From positions 6,888,741 through 6,952,740 of the forward strand of contig NZ_DF820425.1 in NCBI RefSeq assembly GCF_000617845.2: a stretch of 64,000 nucleotides of DNA, in the 5' to 3' direction. This document shows, in pieces, positions 1 to 8,361 of the stretch; the stretch's first letter is position 1, and each line of letters starts with the position of its first letter. The DNA is from Bradyrhizobium sp. DOA9. Its GTDB lineage: Bacteria > Pseudomonadota > Alphaproteobacteria > Rhizobiales > Xanthobacteraceae. The translations under genes were made by a program, and so were the position numbers. The notes below the pieces were generated by a model. The model saw nothing but the letters and a program-made list of their open reading frames with translations. It did no database searches and was not told the DNA's origin.

Positions 1-1421
1 ATGGTCGGATGCAGCAGCTGATCGAGCGAGGCCGGATCGATCCGCGTCACCGCTTCCTTCTTCGAGATCAGGCCCTCATTGGCGAGCTCGACCGCGATGC
101 GCAGCGCCGCCTTGGCGGTGCGCTTGCCGCCGCGGGTCTGAAGCATCCAGAGCTTGCCCTGCTCGACCGTGAACTCCATGTCCTGCATGTCGCGGTAGTG
201 CTTCTCGAGCAGCGTGTAGATCCGCGTCAGCTCCTTGAAGGCTTCCGGCATCGCCGCTTCCATCGAGGCCTTGTCGGAGCCCGACTCCTTCCGCGCTTCC
301 TCGGTGATGTCCTGCGGTGTGCGGATGCCCGCGACCACGTCCTCGCCTTGCGCGTTGATCAGGAACTCGCCGTAGAGCTTGCTCTCGCCGGTCGAGGGAT
401 TGCGCGTGAAGGCAACGCCGGTGGCCGAGGTCTCGCCCATGTTGCCGAACACCATGGCCTGCACGTTGACCGCGGTGCCCCAGGATTCCGGAATGTCGTG
501 CAGCTTGCGGTAGGTCACCGCGCGCGCGTTCATCCAGGATGAGAACACCGCGCCGATCGCGCCCCAGAGCTGGTCGTGCGGATCCTGCGGGAAATCCTTG
601 CCGGTCTCGCGTGCGACCGCATCCTTGTACTTGCCGACCAGCTCGACCCAGTCATCGGCCGACAGGTCGGTGTCCAGCGTGTAGCCCTGGCTGTCCTTGA
701 AGGTGTCGAGGATTTCCTCGAAGTGATGATGCTCGAAGCCGAGCACCACGTCGGAATACATGGTGATGAAGCGGCGATAGCTATCATAGGCGAAGCGGCG
801 GTCGCCCGACAATTCGGCCAGCGCTTCCACGGTCTGGTCGTTGAGGCCGAGATTGAGCACTGTGTCCATCATGCCCGGCATCGAGGCGCGCGCGCCGGAG
901 CGCACCGAGACCAGCAGCGGGTTCTTGGTGTCGCCGAATACCTTGCCGGTCAACTTGCCGACATGCTCCAGCGCCTTCTCGACCTGCGACTGCAACTCCT
1001 TCGGGTAGGTCTTGTCGTGTGCGTAGAAATAGGTGCAGACCGAGGTCGGGATGGTGAAGCCCGGAGGCACCGGCAGACCGAGATTGGCCATCTCGGCGAG
1101 ATTGGCGCCCTTGCCGCCGAGCAGGTCGCGCATTTCCGTCCGGCCCTCGGCCTTGCCGTCACCGAACGTGTAGACCCATTTCCCGGCCTTGGCCGCTGCC
1201 GGCACCGACTTGGCGGGCGCAGCCTTCTTCGGCGCGGGCTTCGCGGCAACCTTCGGCGGAGCCGCCTTGGTCACCTTTGCCGCCGGCTTTGCAGCAGGTT
1301 TGGCAAGCGGCTTCGGCGCGCTCTTGGCCAGCGCCTTGCGGGCTGGCGGTGCGGCCTTTGCGGCTGCAGAGGGCTTTGATTTCGCTGGCATTTTCTTGGG
1401 CTTCGAGGCGGCTTTGGCCAT
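1..1421 (-). CDS. ppdK: Pyruvate, phosphate dikinase, N-terminal part (runs off left edge)
   Basis: PPDK interconverts pyruvate, ATP and phosphate with PEP, AMP and PPi through a phosphohistidine intermediate. Only the first 473 residues lie in the window. The ATP-grasp nucleotide-binding domain starts at about residue 80 (KWVYTFGDG), with GGKGANLAEM near 101-110 and SVRSGARASMPGMMDTVLN at about 171-189. The stretch EFTVEQGKLWMLQTR near residue 430 closes the ATP-grasp part. Before the domain is a 79-residue tail made almost only of Ala, Lys and Pro, which canonical PPDKs lack. ATG at 1419-1421 is the first start in frame, and the tail stays open from it. The phosphohistidine and PEP domains must lie left of the window. 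A shorter paralogue sits at 28466-30073. Confidence 0.95.
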   Translation of the reverse strand, partial: MAKAASKPKKMPAKSKPSAAAKAAPPARKALAKSAPKPLAKPAAKPAAKVTKAAPPKVAAKPAPKKAAPAKSVPAAAKAGKWVYTFGDGKAEGRTEMRDLLGGKGANLAEMANLGLPVPPGFTIPTSVCTYFYAHDKTYPKELQSQVEKALEHVGKLTGKVFGDTKNPLLVSVRSGARASMPGMMDTVLNLGLNDQTVEALAELSGDRRFAYDSYRRFITMYSDVVLGFEHHHFEEILDTFKDSQGYTLDTDLSADDWVELVGKYKDAVARETGKDFPQDPHDQLWGAIGAVFSSWMNARAVTYRKLHDIPESWGTAVNVQAMVFGNMGETSATGVAFTRNPSTGESKLYGEFLINAQGEDVVAGIRTPQDITEEARKESGSDKASMEAAMPEAFKELTRIYTLLEKHYRDMQDMEFTVEQGKLWMLQTRGGKRTAKAALRIAVELANEGLISKKEAVTRIDPASLDQLLHPT

Positions 1422-1521
1422 AGCTTGCACACAACCTGCGAGAGGAATGGGAATTCGCGGGCCTTACACCATTTTGGGCGGGCCCGCGCAAGACGACAGT
1501 TCCGAAAAGTGAAACCGCCGC

Positions 1522-1677
1522 CTAGAAGCGGAGCCACTTCAGGAGCCCGAGCCCGATCGCGCCGTTGACGATGAGGAAGATCGCGACGATGAGGTTGAGA
1601 AGCCGCGGCATGATCAGGATGAGCACGCCCGCAATCAACGACAGGATCGGCGAAATGTGGGCGACGGTGATGTGCAT
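1522..1677 (-). CDS. DUF3096 small membrane protein
   Basis: A 51-residue protein that is almost entirely hydrophobic. It starts MHITVAHISPILSLIAGVLI and holds two predicted membrane stretches (about residues 9-24 and 27-46) separated by a short MPRLLN turn. This matches the short DUF3096 family common in Rhizobiales, for which no function is known. The reading frame is closed by TAG and starts at ATG 1675-1677. It lies alone between ppdK and the divergent DUF1236 gene, on the ppdK strand, 100 bp upstream of the ppdK start. Assignment rests on composition and recalled family pattern. Confidence 0.75.
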   Translation of the reverse strand: MHITVAHISPILSLIAGVLILIMPRLLNLIVAIFLIVNGAIGLGLLKWLRF

Positions 1678-1899
1678 GAACTATCTTTCTGTGAGTTGAG
1701 GCGAATCGCGCGGATCATAACCGGACGAGTTCCGGGAGTAGAGATGCGCAAGAGCTGATCAGAGTTCCCGCCCTCACGAAAACAGCCCGAAATTGCCGCG
1801 ATTACGGCATGCCTTTTCCCGGAACATTGACTTGAGGCACGCATTGGCAACCGGTCGCGCCGCTGGCGCGTCCGAAGAATCACGTCGAAGGAGTTGTCC

Positions 1900-2253
1900 A
1901 TGCGGAACAGGATTCTTGCTCTCGCAGCGCTCGCGGCCGCGACCGGCGCGCCCCTTGCCGCGCAGGCGCAAAGCGATGTCACGATCGGACGCGCGCCCGC
2001 AATGGTCGATGGCGCACCGACGATCGCCGTCGAACAGCGGCCCGCCTTCCGCGAATATGTCGTCGAACAACGTGTGCCGGCCTTCCGCATTCCGGATCGC
2101 GTGGTGGTCGGCACCACCTTACCCGAGGCAGGCGTCACTTATTATGACGTGCCGCAACGTTTCGGCCCCACGACCTATCGCTACACCGTCGTGAACGGCG
2201 AAACCGTGCTGGTCGAGCCGCGCTCGCGCCGCATCGTCGAGGTGCTCGACTAA
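1900..2253 (+). CDS. DUF1236-type secreted protein
   Basis: A 117-residue protein with a clear signal peptide: MRNRILALAALAAATGAPLA followed by AQA, so cleavage is probably after about residue 23 and the product is periplasmic. The mature part has two valine/arginine-rich segments (EYVVEQRVPAFRIPDRVVVG and TYRYTVVNGETVLVEPRSR) typical of the DUF1236 family, which is abundant in Bradyrhizobium and of unknown function. The ATG at 1900 was chosen because an AAGGAG ribosome site ends 6 nt before it; the in-frame TTG at 1894 touches the Shine-Dalgarno itself. A strong terminator follows at 2322-2360, so this is probably a single-gene transcript. Confidence 0.8.
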   Translation: MRNRILALAALAAATGAPLAAQAQSDVTIGRAPAMVDGAPTIAVEQRPAFREYVVEQRVPAFRIPDRVVVGTTLPEAGVTYYDVPQRFGPTTYRYTVVNGETVLVEPRSRRIVEVLD

Positions 2254-2321
2254 ACGCCGCTTCATTCGATGTCCGGCGCGTCACATCAGGCTGGCGCGAG
2301 CAGTGTTAAATCGGACATCAG

Positions 2322-2360
2322 GCCCCGCCCGGTCCTCCCCCCGCCGGGCGGGGCTTTTTT
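2322..2360 (+). terminator. Rho-independent terminator after the DUF1236 gene
   Basis: A perfect 11-bp GC stem (GCCCCGCCCGG at 2322-2332 with its complement at 2344-2354), an 11-nt loop and six T residues at 2355-2360. There is no matching A run on the left side, so it acts only for the plus strand. Confidence 0.9.
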
Positions 2361-2364
2361 GTTC

Positions 2365-2470
2365 TGTCATTCCGGGGCGCGCCACTTGGCGCGAGCCCGG
2401 AATCCATTTCTCAACATAACGCGCGGCACGATGGATTCCGGGCTCGCGCTGCGCGCGCCCCGGAATGACA
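2365..2470. repeat. Palindromic intergenic repeat, GTCATTCCGGGGCGCGC family
   Basis: The left arm begins TGTCATTCCGGGGCGCGC and the right arm ends GCGCGCCCCGGAATGACA. The arms can fold into one long hairpin around an A/T-richer centre. Related copies are at 37647-37686 (half element) and 57539-57651. It fills the space between the DUF1236 terminator and the 3' end of glyS. Confidence 0.85.
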
Positions 2471-2497
2471 GCGGTGTTTGCCGCTATACCGCGCGCC

Positions 2498-4687
2498 TCA
2501 ATCCTGGATCTTCGAGAAGTCCGCCACCGCGCGCGTGGCGCTGCGGATCTCGTTGAGGAGCTTCAGACGATTCTCGCGCACCTTCGCATCGTCGTCGTTG
2601 ACGCGAACCTTGTCGAAGAACGCATCGACCGGCGGACGCAGCTTTGCCATCGCGCTCATCGCGGAGGCGAAGTCTTCCTTGGCCACCGCAGCGCTGGCTT
2701 CCGCCTTGACCTCACCGATCGCCTCGGCCAGCGCCTTCTCCTCCGCGAGGCTGTAGAGCGCGGCATCGGGCGCGCCGTCGAAGCTGCGCTTGTCCTTCTT
2801 CTCCTCGATGCTGAGGATATTGCTGGCGCGCTTGGTGCCGGCGAGCAGGTTCTTGCCGTCGTCAGAGTCGAGGAATTTCCCGAGCGCCTCGACGCGGCGG
2901 ACAATCATCAGGAGATCGTCCTGACCACCGAGCGCGAATACGGCATCGACGAGATCGTGACGCGCACCCTGCTCGCGGAGCTGGACTTTGAGGCGGTCGG
3001 CGAAGAAGGCGAGCAGGTCTCCGATCAGTGAGACAAGATTGTCGGCTGCGATTGACTTTCTTTTTTGAAGGAACGTCGGATTGGGGGCCGGATTGCGAAC
3101 AGCAGCCACTATGCCTTCGAAAGTAGCGTCGGTGCCGCGCATAATGTGAAGCGCAATTGCAGCCTGGAAAATCGGCGTCAGGGAAAGGCGATCGCTCTGC
3201 TCCAGGACAATCCTAATCACGCCCAGCGCCGCACGGCGCAGCGCATACGGGTCCTTGCTGCCTGTCGGCTTTTCGTCGATTGCCCAGAAGCCGACGAGCG
3301 TATCGATCTTGTCGGCGAGCGCCACGGCAACGCTGACCGGATTGGTCGGCACGCGATCTGCGGGCCCCTGCGGCTTGTAGTGCTCCTCGCACGCGGCGGC
3401 GACGGAGACGTCCTCGCCCTGCGCCAGCGCGTAGTACTTGCCCATCAGGCCCTGCACTTCCGGGAATTCGCCGACGACTTCGGTCAACAAATCCGCCTTG
3501 GCGAGATGCGCGGCCCGTGTCGCCTTGCCAACATCGGCGCCGACCAGCGGCGCGATCTCGGCAGCAAGGCGCTCGATGCGCTCAATCCGCTCCGCCTGCG
3601 TGCCGAGCTTCTCGTGGAACACGATCTGCTCGAACTTGGGCAGCCGATCCTCGAGCTTGGTCTTGAGGTCCGTCTCATAGAAGAACTTCGCATCGCTCAG
3701 ACGTGCGCGGATCACGCGCTCGTTGCCGGCGATGATGGTTTTGCCGCCGTCGGTCGCCTCGATGTTGGCGACCAGGATGAACTTGCTCGCGAGCTTGCCC
3801 GTCTTGGGATCTCGCACCACGAAACACTTCTGGTTGTTGCGGATGGTGGCGCGGATGACTTCATCCGGTGTCTTCAAGAACTCCGGCTCGAACGAGCCCA
3901 TCAGCACGATTGGCCATTCGACGAGGCCGGCGACCTCGTCGAGCAGGTTCTGGTCCTCGACCAGCTCGAAGCCTTGCGCGAAGGCGAGCTGCTTGGCGTC
4001 GGTGAGGATGGCGTCCTTGCGCCTGTCAGGATCGAGCACGACCTTGGCGTCGAGCAGCTTTGCTTCGTAGTCCTCGAACCGGCGCACAGAGATCGGCGCC
4101 GGCGCGAGGAAGCGGTGGCCGTAGGTGGTCTGGCCGCTCGCGATGCCGTCGACCTCGAACTTCACGACATCGGGCTCTTCGGTCTCCAGCCCGAACGTCG
4201 CGGTGATCGCGTGCAGCGGACGCACCCAGTTCAGCGCGCCGGGCTTGCCGGAACGCGCGCCCCAGCGCATCGATTTCGGCCAGGGGAAGGTGCGGATGAT
4301 GACGGGCAGGATTTCCGCGAGCACGTCGATCGCGTCGCGGCCGGGCTTCTCGATCAAGCCGATGTAGAAATCACCCTTGGGGTCGCGCTGGATTTTTGCT
4401 TCGTCCAGCGACTTCAGACCGGTCGCCTTGAGAAAGCCCTGCACCGCCGCGTCGGGCGCGCCGACTTTCGGGCCGCGGCGCTCGGTCTTCAGGTCAGGCT
4501 GGCGCGCAGGGATGCCGTGCACGGTCAGCGCAAGGCGGCGCGGCGTCGCGAATGCCTTCGCGCCCTCGTAGACCAGGCCTTCGGCAACCAGCTTGTCGGT
4601 GACCATGCGGCGCAGATCGTCGGCCGCCTTTGCCTGCATGCGTGCGGGGATTTCTTCCGAGAACAGTTCAAGCAAAAGATCGGGCAT
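2498..4687 (-). CDS. glyS: Glycine--tRNA ligase beta subunit
   Basis: The 729-residue beta subunit of the bacterial alpha2-beta2 glycyl-tRNA synthetase, needed for tRNA(Gly) recognition. The N-terminus MPDLLLELFSEEIPARMQ is diagnostic, and the protein has full family length. Further family landmarks are WPKSMRWGARSGKPGALNWV (about 137-156), FVRPLHAI-type sequence after it, and TNPVSVAVALADKIDTLVGF (about 449-468) in the HD-like part. The C-terminal anticodon-binding region contains PPVDAFFDKVRVNDDD. Its start overlaps the glyQ stop by one base (TGATG), so the two are translationally coupled. Confidence 0.97.
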   Translation of the reverse strand: MPDLLLELFSEEIPARMQAKAADDLRRMVTDKLVAEGLVYEGAKAFATPRRLALTVHGIPARQPDLKTERRGPKVGAPDAAVQGFLKATGLKSLDEAKIQRDPKGDFYIGLIEKPGRDAIDVLAEILPVIIRTFPWPKSMRWGARSGKPGALNWVRPLHAITATFGLETEEPDVVKFEVDGIASGQTTYGHRFLAPAPISVRRFEDYEAKLLDAKVVLDPDRRKDAILTDAKQLAFAQGFELVEDQNLLDEVAGLVEWPIVLMGSFEPEFLKTPDEVIRATIRNNQKCFVVRDPKTGKLASKFILVANIEATDGGKTIIAGNERVIRARLSDAKFFYETDLKTKLEDRLPKFEQIVFHEKLGTQAERIERIERLAAEIAPLVGADVGKATRAAHLAKADLLTEVVGEFPEVQGLMGKYYALAQGEDVSVAAACEEHYKPQGPADRVPTNPVSVAVALADKIDTLVGFWAIDEKPTGSKDPYALRRAALGVIRIVLEQSDRLSLTPIFQAAIALHIMRGTDATFEGIVAAVRNPAPNPTFLQKRKSIAADNLVSLIGDLLAFFADRLKVQLREQGARHDLVDAVFALGGQDDLLMIVRRVEALGKFLDSDDGKNLLAGTKRASNILSIEEKKDKRSFDGAPDAALYSLAEEKALAEAIGEVKAEASAAVAKEDFASAMSAMAKLRPPVDAFFDKVRVNDDDAKVRENRLKLLNEIRSATRAVADFSKIQD

Positions 4688-5625
4688 CAGGCCGCTCCGC
4701 CCGCTTCAGTGTGGATCCAGGCCTCGCCGCAAGCTTTTGCCAGCTCGCGCACACGCAGGATGTAGCTCTGCCGCTCGGTCACCGAGATCACGCCGCGGGC
4801 GTCGAGCAGGTTGAAGACGTGGCTCGCCTTGATGCACTGGTCATAGGCCGGCAGCGCCATCAGATGCTGCTTCCGGTTGCCGCCGTCGCGCCAGCCGGCG
4901 TCGAGGTACTTTCTGCACGCAAGCTCGGCCATCTTGAACTGCTCGAACAGCATCGCAGTGTCGGCATACTCAAAATTGTGCCGCGAATATTCCTGCTCGG
5001 CCTGCAGGAAGACGTCGCCATAGGTGACCTTGGCATCACCCTCGCGGCCGTTGAAGTTGAGGTCGTAGACGCGGTCGACGCCCTGCACATACATCGCGAG
5101 GCGCTCGAGCCCGTAGGTCAGCTCGCCCGCGACCGGCGCGCATTCGAAGCCCGCGACCTGCTGAAAGTAAGTGAACTGGCTGACTTCCATGCCGTCGCAC
5201 CAGCATTCCCACCCCAAACCCCAGGCGCCCAGGGTCGGGCTTTCCCAATCGTCCTCGACGAAGCGGATATCGTGCACGGCCGAATCGATGCCGATCGCCG
5301 CGAGCGACTTCAGGTACAGCTCCTGAAGGTTCGGCGGCGACGGCTTCATGATCACCTGGAACTGGTAATAGTGCTGCATCCGGTTCGGGTTCTCGCCGTA
5401 GCGGCCATCCTTGGGCCGGCGCGAGGGCTGCACATAGGCGGCGTTCCAAGGCTTTGGCCCGAGCGCGCGCAACGTGGTCGCCGGATGGAAGGTGCCCGCG
5501 CCCATCTCCATGTCGTAGGGCTGCAGGATCACGCAGCCCTGCTCGGCCCAGAACCGCTGGAGCGCGAGGATGAAGCCCTGGAACGAGCGTTCCGGGCGCA
5601 TATGGGCGGGCAATGAGGCGTCCAT
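4687..5625 (-). CDS. glyQ: Glycine--tRNA ligase alpha subunit
   Basis: The catalytic alpha subunit (312 residues) of heterotetrameric glycyl-tRNA synthetase. Typical family sequence is seen throughout: RSFQGFILALQRFWAEQGC near the N-terminus, PYDMEMGAGTFHPATTLRAL (about 39-58) and VQPSRRPKDGRYGENPNR (about 69-86). It is first in the glyQ-glyS operon, with a one-base stop/start overlap to glyS. The ATG at 5623-5625 was kept; a second ATG eight codons later (MRPERSFQ) is an alternative, because the upstream Shine-Dalgarno is weak. A palindromic repeat lies in the 5' region. Confidence 0.97.
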   Translation of the reverse strand: MDASLPAHMRPERSFQGFILALQRFWAEQGCVILQPYDMEMGAGTFHPATTLRALGPKPWNAAYVQPSRRPKDGRYGENPNRMQHYYQFQVIMKPSPPNLQELYLKSLAAIGIDSAVHDIRFVEDDWESPTLGAWGLGWECWCDGMEVSQFTYFQQVAGFECAPVAGELTYGLERLAMYVQGVDRVYDLNFNGREGDAKVTYGDVFLQAEQEYSRHNFEYADTAMLFEQFKMAELACRKYLDAGWRDGGNRKQHLMALPAYDQCIKASHVFNLLDARGVISVTERQSYILRVRELAKACGEAWIHTEAGGAA

Positions 5626-5727
5626 CGTCAGATCGGGCTCTCGCGGGGGGTTTTGAATCGCGCGGGACCGTATCGACGGCGGGGATGGGAATCAAGGCGA
5701 AGGGGGCGGATTCGGGCCCAGTTCTCC

Positions 5728-5812
5728 GTCATGGCCGGAGCTTGTCCCGGCCATCCACGAGCTTGCTCTAGGCACGAGAAACGTGGATGCCCGGGACAAG
5801 CCCGGGCATGAC
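5728..5812. repeat. Palindromic repeat, GTCATG(G/C)CCGG family
   Basis: The arms GTCATGGCCGGAGCTTGTCC and GGACAAGCCCGGGCATGAC, together with inner CATCCACG/CGTGGATG, form a roughly 31-bp imperfect stem around a loop of about 20 nt. A 19-bp remnant of the same family (GTCATGCCCGGGCCATGAC) is at 20470-20488, downstream of rnhB. Confidence 0.8.
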
Positions 5813-5823
5813 GAGCAGCGCGG

Positions 5824-6015
5824 CTAACCCGGCCGGTAAGCTCCGGTCACGGGGTCACGCTTCAGCGTCTGGATATCCCCCATGCGGGCGGCTTCAGTGA
5901 CGCGCGACAGGCGCATCTCCTCCAGCTCCTGGTTGATCCTGAGTGCGGTCTTGTAGGCCCAGCGGACCACGGCAAGCCCGCCCAGAACGCCCGCGAAAGC
6001 GACGAACGGCGGCAT
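5824..6015 (-). CDS. Small membrane-anchored hypothetical protein
   Basis: 63 residues. It has one N-terminal hydrophobic segment (MPPFVAFAGVLGGLAVVRWA, residues 1-20), then a charged, probably helical cytoplasmic part (RINQELEEMRLSRVTEAARM) and a short tail ending RDPVTGAYRPG. I do not recognise a named family. It lies on the same strand between sppA (104 bp upstream) and glyQ, and could be carried on the sppA transcript. The clean membrane-plus-amphipathic pattern and the YRPG tail argue that it is a real gene. The function is unknown. Confidence 0.6.
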   Translation of the reverse strand: MPPFVAFAGVLGGLAVVRWAYKTALRINQELEEMRLSRVTEAARMGDIQTLKRDPVTGAYRPG

Positions 6016-6119
6016 CGGTCGATCCTCGTCTCATGCTCAGCCCCCACGCGCATTGTTGCGCAGATGGACCTGCGCCGCAATTGGCGCGGCCCGGGCGAAA
6101 TGGCGCGGGAGCGCGAGAC

Positions 6120-7028
6120 CTAGAACCCGAATTTCGCCCAAATCGCCCGCGTCTCGACCGCCGAGATCAGCTCGTCCGGCAGGCCGGCCATTGATTCCAG
6201 GGCGGAAAGCTGCCCCGCACCGGGCGATTTCCGGCCCAAAAAGCCGGAAAGCAGACCGGTCGGCTGGGCGATCACGGGGGTGAGAACCTTCTCGCCGTAG
6301 CGGGCACGAAGAGTTGAGCGGAGATCGCCGATACTGTCGGCGAGCCCCAATGCGACCGCGCTGTCCCCCGCCCAGTATTCGCCCGTGAACAGCGTGTCGT
6401 CCGCTCCCTTCAGCCTGATACCGCGGCTTTCCTTGACCAGCGCAATGAAGATCTGGTGGATCTCGCGCTGGATCGCCTTCAGCCTGGCCACGTCATCCGG
6501 GTTTTCCGGAAGGAACGGGTCGAGCATCGCCTTGTGCTCGCCTGAGGTGTAGAGGCGCCGCTCGATGCCGAGCCGCCGGATCGCCTCCTGGAAACCGAAG
6601 CTGCCGCCGACCACCCCGATCGAGCCGAGGATCGAGGAGGGATCGCAGATGATCTCGTCGCCCGCGCAGGCGATCATGTAGCCGCCGGAGGCCGCGACGT
6701 CCTCGACGAACACGAGCACGGGCAGCTTCTTCTCCGCGGCGAGCTGCTTGATGCGCAAGTAGATCTGGCGCGACTGCACCGGCGAGCCGCCGGGCGAGTT
6801 GATCACCAGCGCCACCGCCTTGGCGTGCCGATAGGAAAACGCCCGCTCGAGCACCCGCGCGATGCCGGCAAGCGTCAGGCCCGGACGCAGCGGCGTCACC
6901 GCACCGATCACACCCGACAGCCGCACCACCGGCACGACCGCCGTGCCGGGACGAAAGCGCGCCGGCAGGTATTGCATGAGCTTGTCGGCCAGGCCGGAAC
7001 TCTCACGATCGTTCAATTGTTCGGCCAT
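6120..7028 (-). CDS. S49 family (SppA/SohB-type) membrane serine peptidase
   Basis: A 302-residue member of the signal-peptide-peptidase-like S49 family, which cuts remnant signal peptides or membrane proteins. The serine nucleophile is in the typical DVAASGGYMIACAGDEI segment (about residues 108-124). INSPGGSPVQSRQIYLRIK (about 78-96) carries the upstream substrate-binding motif, and GSIGVVGGSFGFQEAIRRLG follows. Only one peptidase domain is present, as in the short 36K forms. It has no obvious N-terminal membrane segment. A CtrA-like site lies 15 bp upstream of the start. The ATG at 7026-7028 has an AGG-rich upstream stretch. Confidence 0.9.
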   Translation of the reverse strand: MAEQLNDRESSGLADKLMQYLPARFRPGTAVVPVVRLSGVIGAVTPLRPGLTLAGIARVLERAFSYRHAKAVALVINSPGGSPVQSRQIYLRIKQLAAEKKLPVLVFVEDVAASGGYMIACAGDEIICDPSSILGSIGVVGGSFGFQEAIRRLGIERRLYTSGEHKAMLDPFLPENPDDVARLKAIQREIHQIFIALVKESRGIRLKGADDTLFTGEYWAGDSAVALGLADSIGDLRSTLRARYGEKVLTPVIAQPTGLLSGFLGRKSPGAGQLSALESMAGLPDELISAVETRAIWAKFGF

Positions 7029-7042
7029 CGCCTTACCTCTGA

Positions 7043-7057
7043 TTAACCATTTCTTAT
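7043..7057. promoter_or_regulatory. Candidate CtrA-type site TTAA-N7-TTAT
   Basis: TTAACCATTTCTTAT matches the alphaproteobacterial CtrA box (TTAA-N7-TTAA) at seven of eight fixed bases, and contains the TTAACCAT half-site often seen in this class. It lies between the S49 peptidase gene (minus) and the 32-residue ORF at 7141 (plus). Motif match only. Confidence 0.35.
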
Positions 7058-7140
7058 CACGCGAGTGTCATTGAAAGTGCCTGGAACGTGTTTTGCAGAA
7101 TTCCCGTTGGGAAGCTGCAATAGGCAGCGGAGGAAACGCC

Positions 7141-7239
7141 ATGAAGATCTATCTGCTGTTGCTGCTGATCGGTGCGCTTTTTGCGGCGCTTCGCTTGACG
7201 TCCCCGCAAGAGCAGCAGACGGAATCTCTTCCGCAGTAA
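7141..7239 (+). CDS. 32-residue small hydrophobic protein
   Basis: An ORF of 32 codons preceded by an excellent ribosome site (GGAGGAAACGCC just before ATG). The product is a leucine-rich hydrophobic helix (MKIYLLLLLIGALFAALRL) followed by a short polar tail rich in Gln, Glu and Ser. It looks like a single-pass membrane peptide or a lone signal-anchor. I know of no named family. The stop comes 4 bp before the end of the convergent methyltransferase gene. The evidence is the Shine-Dalgarno plus hydrophobic design; conservation was not checked. Confidence 0.6.
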   Translation: MKIYLLLLLIGALFAALRLTSPQEQQTESLPQ

Positions 7240-7243
7240 GCCG

Positions 7244-8008
7244 TCACGGCCCCGCCAGCGGCAACGCCGCCCTCCCCTCCAGAATATCCCTCACCTCTTT
7301 TTTAGGCACGTTTGACTCTTCGTTAAGCATGAGGCCCGGCAGCAATCGCGTCGGAGCCCTTCCGCCTTTGACTGCGCGCACCAGCACGCGGATCGCGGGC
7401 TTTCCCGCCTCGCCATGAACCGGCAGGATCGCGAGGCTGCCGAAGCCGCGTGACAGCGCTGCCATGACGTCGCCAAGTCCGTCCGCGCGCCAGATCAAGG
7501 TCAGCACGCCGCTCGATCGGAGAATACGCCGGGCTGCATGCACCCACGCATGCAGCGTCTCGTCCGTCGCCACATGCGCGGTGTGGCGCGCCGGATCCGG
7601 CGAGCCACGATGGCGTGCGGGATCGTTGAAGGGCGGGTTCATCAGCACGGCGTCGGCACTGTCGGGCAGAAGCCCGTTCGCTGCAAACGCCTGCGCGTCA
7701 GTGGTGACGTCGAGCACGATGGCTTCGGCGGGAATCGCGTTCGCGGCGGCGTTGGCACGCGCGAGCTCAGCCAGCTCCGGATCGATCTCGACCAGGCAGA
7801 GCCTGATCCCCGCGACGCGACGCGCCAGCGCGAGCCCCGCCGTGCCGATGCCGGCGCCGAAATCGACCACGCGGTCCCCCGCCTCTGCGCAGGTCGCCGC
7901 TGCGAGCAGGACGGCGTCGTGCCCGGCGCGATGGCCGGACCGCTTCTGCATCAAGCGCAATTGCCCGCCGAGAAAGGCGTCCTCGGTAAGATCCGCGGCC
8001 TCAATCAT
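7244..8008 (-). CDS. TrmN6-like SAM-dependent methyltransferase
   Basis: A 254-residue class I methyltransferase of the YfiC/TrmN6 group, which in E. coli makes m6A37 in tRNA1(Val). The SAM motif is DRVVDFGAGIGTAGLALARR (about 45-64), an acidic LCLVEIDPE follows, and the catalytic NPPF motif (VLMNPPFNDP) is at about 120-129, as in N6-adenine methyltransferases. GHRAGHDAVLLAA near the N-terminus is typical of the family. I placed the start at ATG 8006-8008, not the far upstream ATG, because this gives an 8-bp overlap with the DUF2007 gene and a normal N-terminus. The exact RNA target is not shown by the sequence. Confidence 0.85.
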   Translation of the reverse strand: MIEAADLTEDAFLGGQLRLMQKRSGHRAGHDAVLLAAATCAEAGDRVVDFGAGIGTAGLALARRVAGIRLCLVEIDPELAELARANAAANAIPAEAIVLDVTTDAQAFAANGLLPDSADAVLMNPPFNDPARHRGSPDPARHTAHVATDETLHAWVHAARRILRSSGVLTLIWRADGLGDVMAALSRGFGSLAILPVHGEAGKPAIRVLVRAVKGGRAPTRLLPGLMLNEESNVPKKEVRDILEGRAALPLAGP

Positions 8009-8228
8009 CGCCGCGCAGTTCGTGGCTGAGGCCGGCCTCGGTGAGGAGCGCCCTCGCCTCCTCGGCGTCGTCCTCATGAACCAGGATCCGCCGCGGCAGG
8101 ATGCCGAGCGAGCCCTCGATGATGCTCATGTTCTGGTCGAGCACCAGATGATGGATGTTGGCGCCATCGAGCAGCGCGCCGATCGCCGACACCAGCACCA
8201 TATCGTTGGTCCGAACCAGTTCGCGCAA
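8001..8228 (-). CDS. DUF2007 domain protein
   Basis: A 75-residue protein of the DUF2007 family (putative signal-transducing small domain). Core sequence: MVLVSAIGALLDGANIHHLV, then MSIIEGSLGILPRRILVHED. The start is best placed at TTG 8226-8228, since AGGAG lies 9 nt upstream; an ATG 15 codons earlier at 8273 would place that AGGAG inside the gene. The 3' end overlaps the methyltransferase start by 8 bp, so the two are probably co-translated. It is divergent from ispB, sharing a 133-bp promoter region. Function unknown. Confidence 0.8.
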   Translation of the reverse strand: MRELVRTNDMVLVSAIGALLDGANIHHLVLDQNMSIIEGSLGILPRRILVHEDDAEEARALLTEAGLSHELRGDD

Positions 8229-8361
8229 AACGCAGATCTCCTGCTTGAAAGTGGCTAACGCGGCAAATGTCAATGGTTCCGCGGGCCTTGCCGCATCCGC
8301 CGCCAGTTTCTATTGTATTTCCATCAGAATAGCCCTTCCGGGGCAAATATTGGAGACCGGC

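Noticed and set aside
8155..8361. 69-codon N-terminal extension of ispB
   Set aside because: It overlaps the divergent DUF2007 gene and lacks synthase similarity; GTG 8362 has a proper ribosome site.
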